A DNA stretch of 44,110 bases, from contig JAGODE010000004.1 in assembly GCA_017998385.1 (NCBI GenBank), positions 1 through 44,110 of the forward strand. The letters are read 5' to 3'. This DNA is from Chitinophagaceae bacterium. GTDB lineage: Bacteria > Bacteroidota > Bacteroidia > Chitinophagales > Chitinophagaceae. The notes below the pieces were generated by a model. That model did not search any database. It had not been told where the DNA came from and saw nothing but the letters and a program-made list of their open reading frames with translations. Shown here in pieces: positions 34,887-43,824 of this stretch. Both the position numbers and the translations under genes were made by a program. Each line of letters begins with the position of its first letter. The first letter of the stretch is position 1.

Positions 34887-35576
34887 TCATTTTTTTGTAA
34901 TCACAGTATCTATCCATATATCTCCGCCTATTGTTTTTACATAGGCATAAGTTTCCAGTTCAATTGTCAAATTAACAGAACGGCCTTTCCCCCATACTAT
35001 CAGATTATTGTTGTCTTCAGTAATATTCCACAAAGCGGCGCCCATGTAATTTTCCAATTTTCCGAGATTCTTTCTGTGTGCCATAAATATCCGGCTTTGT
35101 GGTTTTAATATATGAATCATTGATTCAATAGAAAGAAAGGGATTACAGGTGTGATCAAGAGAATTTCTCACATATATAAGATCAAACTGCTCAGCATTAT
35201 AAATATCTTCCAATGTCTCGGCATAGCCTTCCATTGTTTTTACAAGCGGAGCGATTCCATTTATGGTTAACTCCCGATTGTAGATACCGGCCAATGCATC
35301 TATTGCATATAGTTCAACTGGCCTTCCATCATATAGTACCTTGGGGAAAATTGAAAGCGGGCCTGATCCAACATCTAATACTCTGGGATGCGACACGGAT
35401 TTATCTATAAGATCAGCAATTAGAATATCGCTGGTAAAATATGGATCAACCCTTTTCTCAAAGTCATCCTTCCAGTCCAACCCCCTCGTTCTGATCCATT
35501 CTTTCCAAAACTTCTCTTCTATCTCCAGGCAATGTTTCCACTGATGCTGGTATGTATCCATTAAAGAAACTTTCAT
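34887..35576 (-). CDS. class I SAM-dependent methyltransferase (paralogue of 39491-40171)
   Basis: The 229-residue protein has motif I VLDVGSGPLSIFPK, an acidic loop YAIDALAG, and the core FDLIYVRNSLDHTCNP followed by MIHILKPQSRIFM, a normal Methyltransf_11-type fold. It shares an unusual N-terminal block with the second methyltransferase of this run (E-x-FW-x-EW-x-TRG-x-W, then VDP), and the VRNSLDH / MRNALDH core. The two are therefore clear paralogues. O-methylation of the glycan is the likely role (inference from context). The start overlaps the upstream stop by four bases (ATGA); an alternative ATG lies five codons in. Confidence 0.85.
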   Translation of the reverse strand: MKVSLMDTYQHQWKHCLEIEEKFWKEWIRTRGLDWKDDFEKRVDPYFTSDILIADLIDKSVSHPRVLDVGSGPLSIFPKVLYDGRPVELYAIDALAGIYNRELTINGIAPLVKTMEGYAETLEDIYNAEQFDLIYVRNSLDHTCNPFLSIESMIHILKPQSRIFMAHRKNLGKLENYMGAALWNITEDNNNLIVWGKGRSVNLTIELETYAYVKTIGGDIWIDTVITKK

Positions 35577-37879
35577 AACGCTGCTTGCTTGGGAATAAGC
35601 ATTTTGCTTGATTCTTCCTTTGGTGAATGAATAGAGCTTCGCTGAAACGATGTTTCTGAAAGAATTATATTGAACAGCCGGTAATGCTGTTGAATATTTT
35701 TGGCATTATTGTATTCATAATCTTTCAATTCTTCCTTCATCGATTTCTGTAACGTCCTGTCTTTAAGATATTTTTTTAAGCCCTCATATAGTGCTGTATC
35801 ACTATTGTCAAGCACCATATCTTTTACTTTACTGAACTGATCTGAAGTGCCGGCATTTTTAGTCACAATACAGGGCACTCCCAAAATATGTGCTTCCAGA
35901 ACGACAGTTGGAAATGCTTCGAACCTGGAGGGCAGGAGTAGTACATCGGCTTGCTTAATGATGGAATACGGATTCATCTGCGCCCCCACATACCTGACAA
36001 CATGTTCCAAACCTGCCTGACTAGTCATCTGTTTCATTTTCTCCAGGTCGGGCCCGTCTCCCACCACATACCATGAAAACCTAAGACCTTCATTATGCAA
36101 TCTTTTCAAAACAGGGATCAGCCGGTCGTATCCCTTTATATACATGTCAATCCGGCTTACACTAATCATGTTGACCTGTTTATTATCAAGCGTAATTACG
36201 GGTGTCTGATTAGCCTTATTTAAAATCTCCTTTATGTCGATAATATTGTTAATGACTGAAATCTTTCCCTCGATATCCGGGAAACGTTTTACAAGAGCAT
36301 CTCCTGCTCCTGTTGAAACAGCTATAATTGAATCAAAGCGCCTGAAATATTCTGCATATAAACGGTCATCAATATAATCGATACAGGCAGGGCTAAAAAA
36401 ATTATGAATCCAGATGATTTTTTTATGCGCATTCACGTGATTTAATAAGAAATCATTCATTGCCGGGGTCAACTCTGTATAGGCTGCTGCTACATGAAAA
36501 TGACTATACGGCAGATCTGAATGTGGCCTCACCAGCCAATTATAAGTAAAGCTCCTTCCAATTACGTTATTGAAAAAAGCAGTTTTAAGTTTAAAAAGTT
36601 TAAAGGAAACAGGGGTTTTACGATCAAGCATACACTTAAAGAACGGCTGAATATATACCCTGTTATGGTCAGGATTGTGATAAATTATCCTGATATTATC
36701 TTTAGGCAAAAGGGCTTCCATTGGACCGCCTTTTTCATACACATATACCGTTATGTCCAGCTTTTTTCTGTCGAGATGATGAAGCAAATTGCAAAATACT
36801 TTTTCTGCACCACCAATGTTAAGGGTGGGAATTACAAAAAGAATTTTCTGTTTGAACGAGCTCTTATCTCTGATAAATGTTGACCAGAATAGCGCGCGGG
36901 TCAATTTGCCTGAGGCAAAGGCTTTATAAGTTTTTTTGTAGTAGGCAAGCTGATCTTTATGGTTATAAGGATAACCCGAAAAAGAAACGGCAGTTCTCCA
37001 TGCAGGCAATGTATTCTCCAGGTAGTCATAGAGCTTCCGCATTTGCTTTATCCTGGAGCGAAGAGAACTGATTTTGAAAATATCATTTAAGCGGGCAGCG
37101 CCACAATGAAAAGCCAGATTCTCTTCCAGGCCAATCCACTCCTCACGGGTAAAAAATCTCCGGTTTTCGATGAGTCGGTTGGCTGATCTGAATATATCAA
37201 ATAGTTTTATATTGCCTTTTCTGCCCTGTCCCATAATAGAATCCTGGCGTTGATAATAAAAAATAAGTGGTTCAGTCAGCGCCGCAACACATTTACTCTT
37301 TGCAAGTATTAAGGGAATTGTTGCCACATCTTCATACCACTGTCTTTCTTCAGGAAAGAAAATATCATTCTCTATAAATAAACTTCGCTTATATAGTTTA
37401 TTCCATGCCCCCGGATTATAATTAATCAGGTGGCGCCTGACATCGGTGGAGCTTGTTATACCGGCCAGCGTTTGGGCTGCATAGGCATACTCATCCGTTG
37501 CTATATAGTAATCCGCCACTGTAACATCTGCTTTTTTTTCAACAGCTTTTGTATAGAGTTTTTCCAGAGTAGTGGGCTCAATCCAATCATCTGAATCTAA
37601 AAAAAATACATATTTACCCTTAGCCTCCCGCAAGCCGGTATTACGGGCTGCGCCAAGTCCTCCGTTCTTTGTATGAGTTAATACTTTTATTTTGTCGCCT
37701 ATTAAATGTGCGAACTCCCGTCTGATTAAGCTGATCGAATTGCAGGGAGTGCAATCATCTACTACAAGCACTTCATAATCTTCAAACGTCTGGTGGGTGA
37801 CTGATTGTATACAGCGTATGATGAATAGCTCTACATTATATACGGGTATGATTACTGAAATTGTAGTGGTTGGTAGCAT
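35573..37879 (-). CDS. bifunctional glycosyltransferase, GT2-GT4 fusion
   Basis: The 768-residue protein has an N-terminal GT2 (about 5-235) with ISVIIPVYN, VLVVDDC and the DxD site FLDSDDW (93-99). A helical linker (about 235-343) precedes a C-terminal GT4 (about 345-740) starting KILFVIPTLNIGGAEKVF, with the E-x7-E region LLPSRFEAFPTVVLEAHILG and TKNAGTSDQF. It has the same domain order as the 32776-34875 protein but diverges strongly from it, and has a longer linker. Two transfer activities in one chain are inferred. AT-rich (line 36541-36600 counts to about 25 percent GC). Confidence 0.88.
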   Translation of the reverse strand: MLPTTTISVIIPVYNVELFIIRCIQSVTHQTFEDYEVLVVDDCTPCNSISLIRREFAHLIGDKIKVLTHTKNGGLGAARNTGLREAKGKYVFFLDSDDWIEPTTLEKLYTKAVEKKADVTVADYYIATDEYAYAAQTLAGITSSTDVRRHLINYNPGAWNKLYKRSLFIENDIFFPEERQWYEDVATIPLILAKSKCVAALTEPLIFYYQRQDSIMGQGRKGNIKLFDIFRSANRLIENRRFFTREEWIGLEENLAFHCGAARLNDIFKISSLRSRIKQMRKLYDYLENTLPAWRTAVSFSGYPYNHKDQLAYYKKTYKAFASGKLTRALFWSTFIRDKSSFKQKILFVIPTLNIGGAEKVFCNLLHHLDRKKLDITVYVYEKGGPMEALLPKDNIRIIYHNPDHNRVYIQPFFKCMLDRKTPVSFKLFKLKTAFFNNVIGRSFTYNWLVRPHSDLPYSHFHVAAAYTELTPAMNDFLLNHVNAHKKIIWIHNFFSPACIDYIDDRLYAEYFRRFDSIIAVSTGAGDALVKRFPDIEGKISVINNIIDIKEILNKANQTPVITLDNKQVNMISVSRIDMYIKGYDRLIPVLKRLHNEGLRFSWYVVGDGPDLEKMKQMTSQAGLEHVVRYVGAQMNPYSIIKQADVLLLPSRFEAFPTVVLEAHILGVPCIVTKNAGTSDQFSKVKDMVLDNSDTALYEGLKKYLKDRTLQKSMKEELKDYEYNNAKNIQQHYRLFNIILSETSFQRSSIHSPKEESSKMLIPKQAAL

Positions 37880-37890
37880 GTAGGTTTAGG

Positions 37891-39474
37891 TTATTTAAAA
37901 TGTTTTTCCGGAATCAACTTCCTTTTCCGAACGATTTGCACAAATTGGCGGTCAAATGCTTCTTCGGAATAAAGAAGAGAAGCTTCAATCATTCTGCTTC
38001 TCAGGTGTGTAAGATCTTTTGTTTTGATTAGCTGGTTAATAATTGATACGGCTTCCTGCTCCGTTGTCCAATCCGTTTGCAGACCTGCTGCACGGGTTAT
38101 TTGATATGCGCCTCCTGACCGATGTACAACTGGTATGCATCCCTGAGTCATGGCTTCCACTATAGTAATTCCAAAGTGTTCCGTACGGATAGGATTAGTT
38201 TCTATATCCTCCAAAAAACCCATTCCATGCCAGTAAATACTGGCACGCCGGTATAATTCAAAAAGCTGTGCCTGTGTCAAATCGATATGCAAATGGATAA
38301 AAGAATGTGTGTTAGCCAACTGCTGCAACTTCATGTAATAATCTCTTAGCTCTGGTATATTCTGATAGGCAGTTCCAGCAATATGAAACTCATAGCCTTC
38401 TAAATGCTTCCTGTTTGAAATGAATATTTTTGCCAGTTCCAGTGCCTTTTTTTCGGGATCTAACCGGCCACAGGTTAATATGATCTTATCTTTTTTAAAA
38501 GGGGTAGCACACCGAGCATTGTCAGGTAAGACTGGCGGGCACAATACATCTCTTTTTGTTTTCCCAATATCTGGCCAATACTTATTCATCCAGCTTTCGG
38601 TAAAAGATGAATTACTCACATAACCATCATAAGACCGTGTATACATTCTTTTTAACTGACTTTTTTCAAAACCAGGGATTTGAAGATTAATCTGCTCCAC
38701 CGGCCGATGCGGAAAGTGACAAACGAATAAGCTTTTTTTAGAGGTTGGGTGGTAGATGTTATGCTGACAGTTTATGAATAAATCATACCGTTGGCTGATT
38801 TTATTGACGCGCTTGAAGTTTTCATTCCATATATGATACTCGTCATTGTAGTTTAAAATTTCATACCGGAACTTTATATGCGATAACTGAGATTGAAATT
38901 TCTCATAAATTTCCCGTCTTGTAGGGATATCATAAAGAGAAGGGCGGTCACTAAAAATATTAGTAACAATCATCTCAATTTCAAGGTTCTTAAAATTCTG
39001 TTGCAGAGATTGGGCAATACTGATGGCATACTTTTCTGCTCCTCCCAGCGCCTGCAGAGTTGGAATAAAAACACCTACCCGGTAAAATCCTTTTTGTTTA
39101 TTTCGTTTAAAAAGTCCTTTGCGTATATAAACACGCCCTTCATAGATCAGTTGTAAAAAATAATAACTAAAGTACGGGCGAATAATTCGTTTATGCAAAG
39201 CGCTGCCTGCCAATACAGAAGTTTTGATCGGCAAAACAATTACTTTGGATAGTAAACGCAAATAAGAGGCTGGGGAGAAAAAATTATTTATCCCCCTCTG
39301 ACGCATCATCTCTGCGGTAAAATAATAATACTGTGAAAAAATATTTCGGCCTTTTATTCTTCCAGAATCGTAGCGCATATTACTGCGAGCCGCGGCCAGC
39401 TCCTGATCCAGACGGGTTATCTCCGCCTGCAACAATTTTACATGTTCTGCATATTTTTCAAAATAGTTTTCCAT
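37891..39474 (-). CDS. GT4 glycosyltransferase with N-terminal coiled-coil
   Basis: This protein of about 527 residues has an N-terminal heptad-like region (about 1-35; EKYAEHVKLLQAEITRLDQE) and a basic membrane-proximal stretch. A GT-B GT4 unit (about 130-520) follows, with VGVFIPTLQALGGAEKYAIS, LTCGRLDPEKKALELAK, and FGITIVEAMTQGCIPVVHRSGG carrying the E in the donor site. A longer start at 39537 overlaps the methyltransferase gene by 47 bases; the ATG at 39474 leaves a 16-base gap and begins directly with the coiled coil, so it is preferred (moderate certainty). The coil may tether it to the coiled-coil protein encoded nearby (inference). Confidence 0.83.
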   Translation of the reverse strand: MENYFEKYAEHVKLLQAEITRLDQELAAARSNMRYDSGRIKGRNIFSQYYYFTAEMMRQRGINNFFSPASYLRLLSKVIVLPIKTSVLAGSALHKRIIRPYFSYYFLQLIYEGRVYIRKGLFKRNKQKGFYRVGVFIPTLQALGGAEKYAISIAQSLQQNFKNLEIEMIVTNIFSDRPSLYDIPTRREIYEKFQSQLSHIKFRYEILNYNDEYHIWNENFKRVNKISQRYDLFINCQHNIYHPTSKKSLFVCHFPHRPVEQINLQIPGFEKSQLKRMYTRSYDGYVSNSSFTESWMNKYWPDIGKTKRDVLCPPVLPDNARCATPFKKDKIILTCGRLDPEKKALELAKIFISNRKHLEGYEFHIAGTAYQNIPELRDYYMKLQQLANTHSFIHLHIDLTQAQLFELYRRASIYWHGMGFLEDIETNPIRTEHFGITIVEAMTQGCIPVVHRSGGAYQITRAAGLQTDWTTEQEAVSIINQLIKTKDLTHLRSRMIEASLLYSEEAFDRQFVQIVRKRKLIPEKHFK

Positions 39475-39490
39475 GTATTGGGAAGTATAC

Positions 39491-40171
39491 TTACTTTTTA
39501 AGTATTTCAATAAAATTAAATGTTTCATCCTTTTCACACCTGATATTCGCCACTTCTGAATAAATTGTATTGAGGTTATACCTCGTGCTTTTATTCCAGA
39601 TTATAAACTCACCGTCTTCTATTTGAATATTCCATTGATGCAGATCCTGATATTTTTCATTTTCTGCTTCATTATTTTCATGTTGGAGGATTAAATACCT
39701 GCCGGGTGCCAGTACTTCTATCATTTGGCCTACAGCAATGACAGGATCAAAGCTGTGGTCTAATGCATTCCGCATATACACAAAATCAAAATAATCGGAA
39801 GGAAAGAAATCGGTAAGAAATTCGGCATTGGCTTTTATTGTTGTAATCGGGTTATTAATGTCAAATTTTCGTAATAACGTCATATACCTATCTGCCAATG
39901 GATCTGTAGCTACAATACGGATTTGCTGATCCGTTCCGGGAAGCGTTTTCCCCAGATAAGAAACAGGACCTGACCCTACGTCCAATATATCTATTGTTTT
40001 TTTTTCTGTGGGCAGATACCGGATCAAATATTCCTGGAAAGGAGCCTGAGGGTCCATCCTGAAGGCATAATCCTCTGGCCAAAATATTCCTTTTGTTTGA
40101 AACCACTCATCCCAGAACTGAACCTCTGCCTCAATCCCTTTCTCCCAAATTTTCTTAATAGTTTGAATCAT
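39491..40171 (-). CDS. class I SAM-dependent methyltransferase
   Basis: This protein of about 226 residues has motif I ILDVGSGPVSYLGK, the acidic loop VATDPLAD, the FDFVYMRNALDHSFDP core and MIEVLAPGRYLIL. The N-terminal block E-x-QFWDEWFQTKG-x-FWPEDY matches the second methyltransferase of the run. The ATG at 40171 aligns with an internal Met of that paralogue; an ATG seven codons upstream (40192) would overlap the coiled-coil gene by 14 bases. It sits directly downstream of the small coiled-coil gene. Sugar methylation, perhaps of a chain end, is the likely role (inference). Confidence 0.84.
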   Translation of the reverse strand: MIQTIKKIWEKGIEAEVQFWDEWFQTKGIFWPEDYAFRMDPQAPFQEYLIRYLPTEKKTIDILDVGSGPVSYLGKTLPGTDQQIRIVATDPLADRYMTLLRKFDINNPITTIKANAEFLTDFFPSDYFDFVYMRNALDHSFDPVIAVGQMIEVLAPGRYLILQHENNEAENEKYQDLHQWNIQIEDGEFIIWNKSTRYNLNTIYSEVANIRCEKDETFNFIEILKK

Positions 40172-40178
40172 GCAATAC

Positions 40179-40571
40179 CTACTTTTTAACACGAGATTTT
40201 AATTTCTCCTTAACAGTTCCAATCAGGCTTCTCTTCTCATAAGTCCGTTTGTACCACTCCACATCCTGGTTGAGCCGGTCAATATCGCCCAGCAGCTTAT
40301 TGATCAGCTGCCTGTTGCCTTCGCTCTTACGCATGCTCTCCAGCAGTTTTTCTTCCATATCAGCAACCACCTGGGTCTTTTCTTCCAGCAATGTCTGCAG
40401 CCGGCGCAACTCTTCCTCCTGCCGGTCAATCGTACGCTGTTTGGCGCTGATCTCCGCTTCCATCTTTTCTTCTATTCCTTCCAGCACCTGGCGAATCTCA
40501 TGCATTTCCAGCACGCCGCTGGCAGGTGGTATTACAGGTATTGCATGTTTCATGGCTATAGTTTTTCTCAT
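40179..40571 (-). CDS. small coiled-coil protein of unknown function in the glycan operon
   Basis: This protein of about 130 residues is mostly one long helix (about residues 20-110). It is rich in Glu, Lys, Arg and Leu with heptad spacing (RQEEELRRLQTLLEEKTQVV), and has a proline-containing N-terminus (HAIPVIPPASG) and a basic tail ending KEKLKSRVKK. There is no catalytic motif and no membrane segment. Starts at 40589 (overlapping the upstream gene by 13 bases), 40571 and 40553 are all possible. Its place between a GT4 and a methyltransferase gene suggests a scaffold or length-control part of the glycan assembly machine, but I do not recognise a family. Confidence 0.72.
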   Translation of the reverse strand: MRKTIAMKHAIPVIPPASGVLEMHEIRQVLEGIEEKMEAEISAKQRTIDRQEEELRRLQTLLEEKTQVVADMEEKLLESMRKSEGNRQLINKLLGDIDRLNQDVEWYKRTYEKRSLIGTVKEKLKSRVKK

Positions 40572-40576
40572 GTATG

Positions 40577-41698
40577 TCAGAAGCTCCATTTGGGACGCAC
40601 CAGGCCCTTGCCTGAAAGTATTCCCTTATACAGCTCTCTGTACGATTTGAAATTCTTTTTAACATCAAATTCGGTTGCACATATCTCACCGGAATATTGC
40701 CCCATCACATCCAGCATCTCCCGGTTATTGTAATACTGCAGCAGCTTCACAATAGCCTCGTACGAAGAATTGAACAGATCTCCGTTTACACCCTGCTTCA
40801 CGAGATCCATATTGCCGGTACAGTTACTGAGTAACACAGGTTTTTTTAACGACAATGCTTCCAGTACGGCAAATGACAGCCCTTCATATACAGATGTGGA
40901 GATATATACATGCGAGCGGGCTACAATACGATGCACCTCCGTACTGCTCAGCCAACCGGTTACAGTGATATTATCCGCTACCAGATGTTTTTTGTCTTTA
41001 CCTTCTCCAATCCAGATAAACTGTACATCGGCAAACTCACGGAAGTAACCGGCAATCTCATTAAACAGCGCAGGGTTTTTCTGCTTGTCAATACGCCCAC
41101 TGGTCACTACCGTAAAACGCCGGTTACCAGCTGATGAAAAGATATGCTGCGACTTTTGCGACTCTATACCATTGCTGATATACTGGGCATCAATCCCCAA
41201 CTCGTGGTAGGCATGAAGTTCTGAGGGTGAACAGCAAACAATACGGCCACCCAGGCTGCTGCCCAGGCGCTCAAGCTGACTATAAAAAAAACGGGCCAGA
41301 CCATTACGCGCAGAAAGAAAAGAAGCGCCATTGGGTGTGTATATCACATTGCTGATACCTGCCATACGAGCCGCAGCACGTCCCAGCAATCCGCTTTTGG
41401 AGGAATGAAGATGCACCGCATCTACCAGTCCCTTTCTTTTCAAACGACGTAAAATGGTATATAATTCGGAAAAAGCTAAAATATCCCTGAAGGGATCAAT
41501 CGAACGCCTGGCAGAACGCCAGCGGATAAACCGTACATTTTCGCGGGGAAAGTTCTTCTTTACTTCATCGGCTCGCATCACCTCCTTCCGCTCCCCATGT
41601 ACAATGATATGCATATCATTCGGCATTGCCTCTGTCAGCAACCTGACAAAGACAGCCACACCTGTAGCAAAGGGCTCAACTATATGAATAATAATCAT
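40577..41698 (-). CDS. GT4 family glycosyltransferase
   Basis: The 373-residue single-domain GT-B enzyme starts IIIHIVEPFATGVAVFVRLL and has HLHSSKSGLLGRAAARMAG, the donor-domain start VVTSGRIDKQKNP, and the E-x7-E region STSVYEGLSFAVLEALSLKK (both Glu present) followed by SNCTGN. It resembles Gram-negative O-chain or capsule GT4 enzymes, and the exact sugar cannot be read. It leads the tightly packed ten-gene run. Its base composition is closer to the flanking housekeeping genes (about 45 percent GC in line 41161-41220) than to the AT-rich genes that follow. Confidence 0.88.
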   Translation of the reverse strand: MIIIHIVEPFATGVAVFVRLLTEAMPNDMHIIVHGERKEVMRADEVKKNFPRENVRFIRWRSARRSIDPFRDILAFSELYTILRRLKRKGLVDAVHLHSSKSGLLGRAAARMAGISNVIYTPNGASFLSARNGLARFFYSQLERLGSSLGGRIVCCSPSELHAYHELGIDAQYISNGIESQKSQHIFSSAGNRRFTVVTSGRIDKQKNPALFNEIAGYFREFADVQFIWIGEGKDKKHLVADNITVTGWLSSTEVHRIVARSHVYISTSVYEGLSFAVLEALSLKKPVLLSNCTGNMDLVKQGVNGDLFNSSYEAIVKLLQYYNNREMLDVMGQYSGEICATEFDVKKNFKSYRELYKGILSGKGLVRPKWSF

Positions 41699-41880
41699 AG
41701 GACGTTGCTATTAATTCATGAACATACCTGCATTAGATGCAAAAAAATGCCGATTACATTTTCAAATGCAAATAATATTATTGGAATGTGTTCTACAGAT
41801 CAGCTGAGCGCCTTAACGGAGAAACGGCTGTCGTTGACAACCTTATCTGACAAACGGAATCGTTGAAACGTTGCACTATT

Positions 41881-42693
41881 CTACTTCTTCAACAACTTGA
41901 GCCACAAAGTTACTTGCACTGGTAGTAAAAACAATGTTAATAGCCTGATGTATCCTCCTGTTTTTCTTATTGTATGAGGAGCAATTTTTTTTATCACTTT
42001 CCAACGCGCCTTTAATTGTTTTCTCTTATTTCCCAATGAAATACCCTTATGTGAAATCTCACAACATACAAGTACTTCTTCCATAATATGTCCTTCACCT
42101 TTATTCAGTAGATGCCAGCAAAACGCATAGTCTTCAGCATATTCGAAATCTTCGGGATAATAATCAATAGCCTTTGCTGTTGTTAACCGAAAAATAATAG
42201 TAGGATGGATAAACAGATTTCTGTAATGCATGCCTCTTACAATCGCCTCATGTTCAGTGGGTGTGCGGTAAGTATACTCCTTACCGGTAGCCGGATCACG
42301 GAAAACACACCATGTTCCCGACAACACTATCTGCTTATTGGTATTCAGCAGCTTAACCTGTTTATAAAACCGGTCTCCCATACAGGTATCCCCACAATCG
42401 AGCCTGGCTACATACTGCACATCATTACGCCGTTCAATCCATTTCAATCCATCATTCAATGCCTTTGTAATACCTTCATTTACAGCTTTTCGCAATACAT
42501 ATAAAGACATTTCCCGACCCATCTCCGTTTTCAAAGAAACTACCTCAAGCGCCTCTTCACTCCCATCATCAACTATCAGTACATAATATCGTGCCGTATC
42601 ATAACGTACCGACTGTAAAGAGCGTAACAGCCCTTCCCTGTTGTTATAACAGGGAATCAACAGACAAAAGTCAAACTCTTTCAGAGGAGCCAT
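41881..42693 (-). CDS. GT2 family glycosyltransferase
   Basis: The 270-residue protein has CLLIPCYNNREGLLRSLQSV, VLIVDDGS, NEGITKALNDGL and the variant metal site ARLDCGDTC, where the usual DxD is D-C-G-D. FEYAEDYAFCWHLL matches the ED motif of GT2 enzymes with a catalytic base. A C-terminal hydrophobic segment (about 245-266) suggests membrane attachment. It is separated from the next gene of the run by 182 bases, so it may have its own transcript. It is probably the first gene of the glycan locus. Confidence 0.85.
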   Translation of the reverse strand: MAPLKEFDFCLLIPCYNNREGLLRSLQSVRYDTARYYVLIVDDGSEEALEVVSLKTEMGREMSLYVLRKAVNEGITKALNDGLKWIERRNDVQYVARLDCGDTCMGDRFYKQVKLLNTNKQIVLSGTWCVFRDPATGKEYTYRTPTEHEAIVRGMHYRNLFIHPTIIFRLTTAKAIDYYPEDFEYAEDYAFCWHLLNKGEGHIMEEVLVCCEISHKGISLGNKRKQLKARWKVIKKIAPHTIRKTGGYIRLLTLFLLPVQVTLWLKLLKK

Positions 42694-43024
42694 ATTAAAA
42701 ATTGATTAGAATGATATTAGAAATAAACTAACATCTGTTGTAGTACACGCCAACCATTGAACGACAATGGTACGAAAGGAAAAGCATACCAACGATTCCC
42801 CCACTGATTTCAGACATCTCTTCCTGATACCCACACAGCTTCCTGTTGGTGTAATACCAACACTTAACAGAATCTGCCCCACGAATCTTTACATGCCCGC
42901 CCTTTGTCCTAAAAGACAACAAAAGCCCCGCCTGTCGTTGCAACGGTAATTACCCTTTTTGCTGTTGCCGGATTAATAAAAACAATAATGCCTGTCTGCA
43001 GGGATCACTTCTGCAGACAGGCAT
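42694..43024. other. intergenic stretch upstream of the glycan locus
   Basis: No convincing gene. It contains small palindromes (TGTTGGT/ACCAACA at 42844-42862, CCATTG/CAATGG at 42754-42770, CGTTGCAACG near 42934-42943) and the terminator at 42987-43025. A minus-strand frame of about 70 codons (42728-42943) has atypical composition and is not called. The length suggests a long 5' leader or a regulatory region for the glycan locus. Confidence 0.5.
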
Positions 43025-43025
43025 T
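42987..43025 (-). terminator. strong intrinsic terminator of the enoyl-CoA hydratase gene
   Basis: A perfect 15-bp stem, AATGCCTGTCTGCAG (42987-43001) with its complement at 43011-43025, has a 9-base loop. On the minus strand it is followed by ATTGTTTTTATT. It lies 20 bases after the hydratase stop. Confidence 0.9.
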
Positions 43026-43045
43026 GAATAAATTAACGGATCTTC

Positions 43046-43804
43046 TTACTTTTTCCGGAATCCTTCGATCGCCTTTCGGGCAAAATCAGTCAGGACGAGT
43101 TTGCCGCTGATGGCAGCACGCTCCGGCAACAGGGTGTCCCAGTGCGCCGTACCTTCCCAGAACACTTTTTTAAGTTCCGCCATGGCGGCGGGACTGGAAT
43201 GACTTAATGTATGCAGGAGACGGCTGACCGATTCGTCCATGCCGGCCACACTGGGATGCACTTCTGCAAACAATCCTTTACGGCGAGCCCAATCTGCATT
43301 CCTCCACATGCCTGCATCAATAGCCAGTTGCGAAAAAGCTGACTGACCTATTTTACGTGCTACGGCCGGGCCTACTACAAACGGACCAATACCCACCGCC
43401 AGCTCACTCAATTTAATTTCAGCTTCTTCGGTGGCAATCGCATAATCAACCGCAGCAGCAATACCCACACCGCCGCCTACACAACGCCCATGAATACGAC
43501 CAACCACCAATTTGGGTACTACCCTGATGGCATTGATCACCTGGGCAAACCCATTGAAGAACTGTGTGCCACCATCTTCATTATCTATTGCAGCCAGTTC
43601 GTCGAAGGAGGCGCCTGCACAAAAAGCACGCTCACCGCCACTCTTCAGCAAGATCACTTTTGTTTCCGCATCATTACCGGCTCCATGAATCGCCTGCGCC
43701 AGCTGCTCGAGTATACGCCGCGGCAATGAATTGCTTTGGGGATGAAAAAATTCTATGGTTGTTATTCCATTGTGAAATTCACTTTTTACATAGCCATCTG
43801 CCAT
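43046..43804 (-). CDS. enoyl-CoA hydratase/isomerase family protein
   Basis: The 252-residue crotonase-fold enzyme has the first oxyanion-hole segment AFCAGASFDEL, the second in GRCVGGGVGIAAAVDYAIA, and the acidic residue in KLSELAVGIGPFVVG, which aligns with the second catalytic Glu. The first catalytic Glu position is occupied by another residue in VGGGVGIAAAV, so hydratase against isomerase activity cannot be settled by eye. It resembles the methylglutaconyl-CoA hydratase-like branch. A TATTTTTG octamer lies 20 bases upstream. The upstream neighbour on the same strand is a MaoC-like dehydratase, so both may act on CoA thioesters. Confidence 0.88.
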   Translation of the reverse strand: MADGYVKSEFHNGITTIEFFHPQSNSLPRRILEQLAQAIHGAGNDAETKVILLKSGGERAFCAGASFDELAAIDNEDGGTQFFNGFAQVINAIRVVPKLVVGRIHGRCVGGGVGIAAAVDYAIATEEAEIKLSELAVGIGPFVVGPAVARKIGQSAFSQLAIDAGMWRNADWARRKGLFAEVHPSVAGMDESVSRLLHTLSHSSPAAMAELKKVFWEGTAHWDTLLPERAAISGKLVLTDFARKAIEGFRKK

Positions 43805-43824
43805 AATCGAAAAATTTAATTAAT

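Noticed and set aside
42728..42943. Minus-strand frame of about 70 codons upstream of the glycan locus
   Set aside because: Composition is Cys/Gly/Tyr-rich and unlike the neighbours, with no motif and no promoter, and it lies in a leader with small palindromes.
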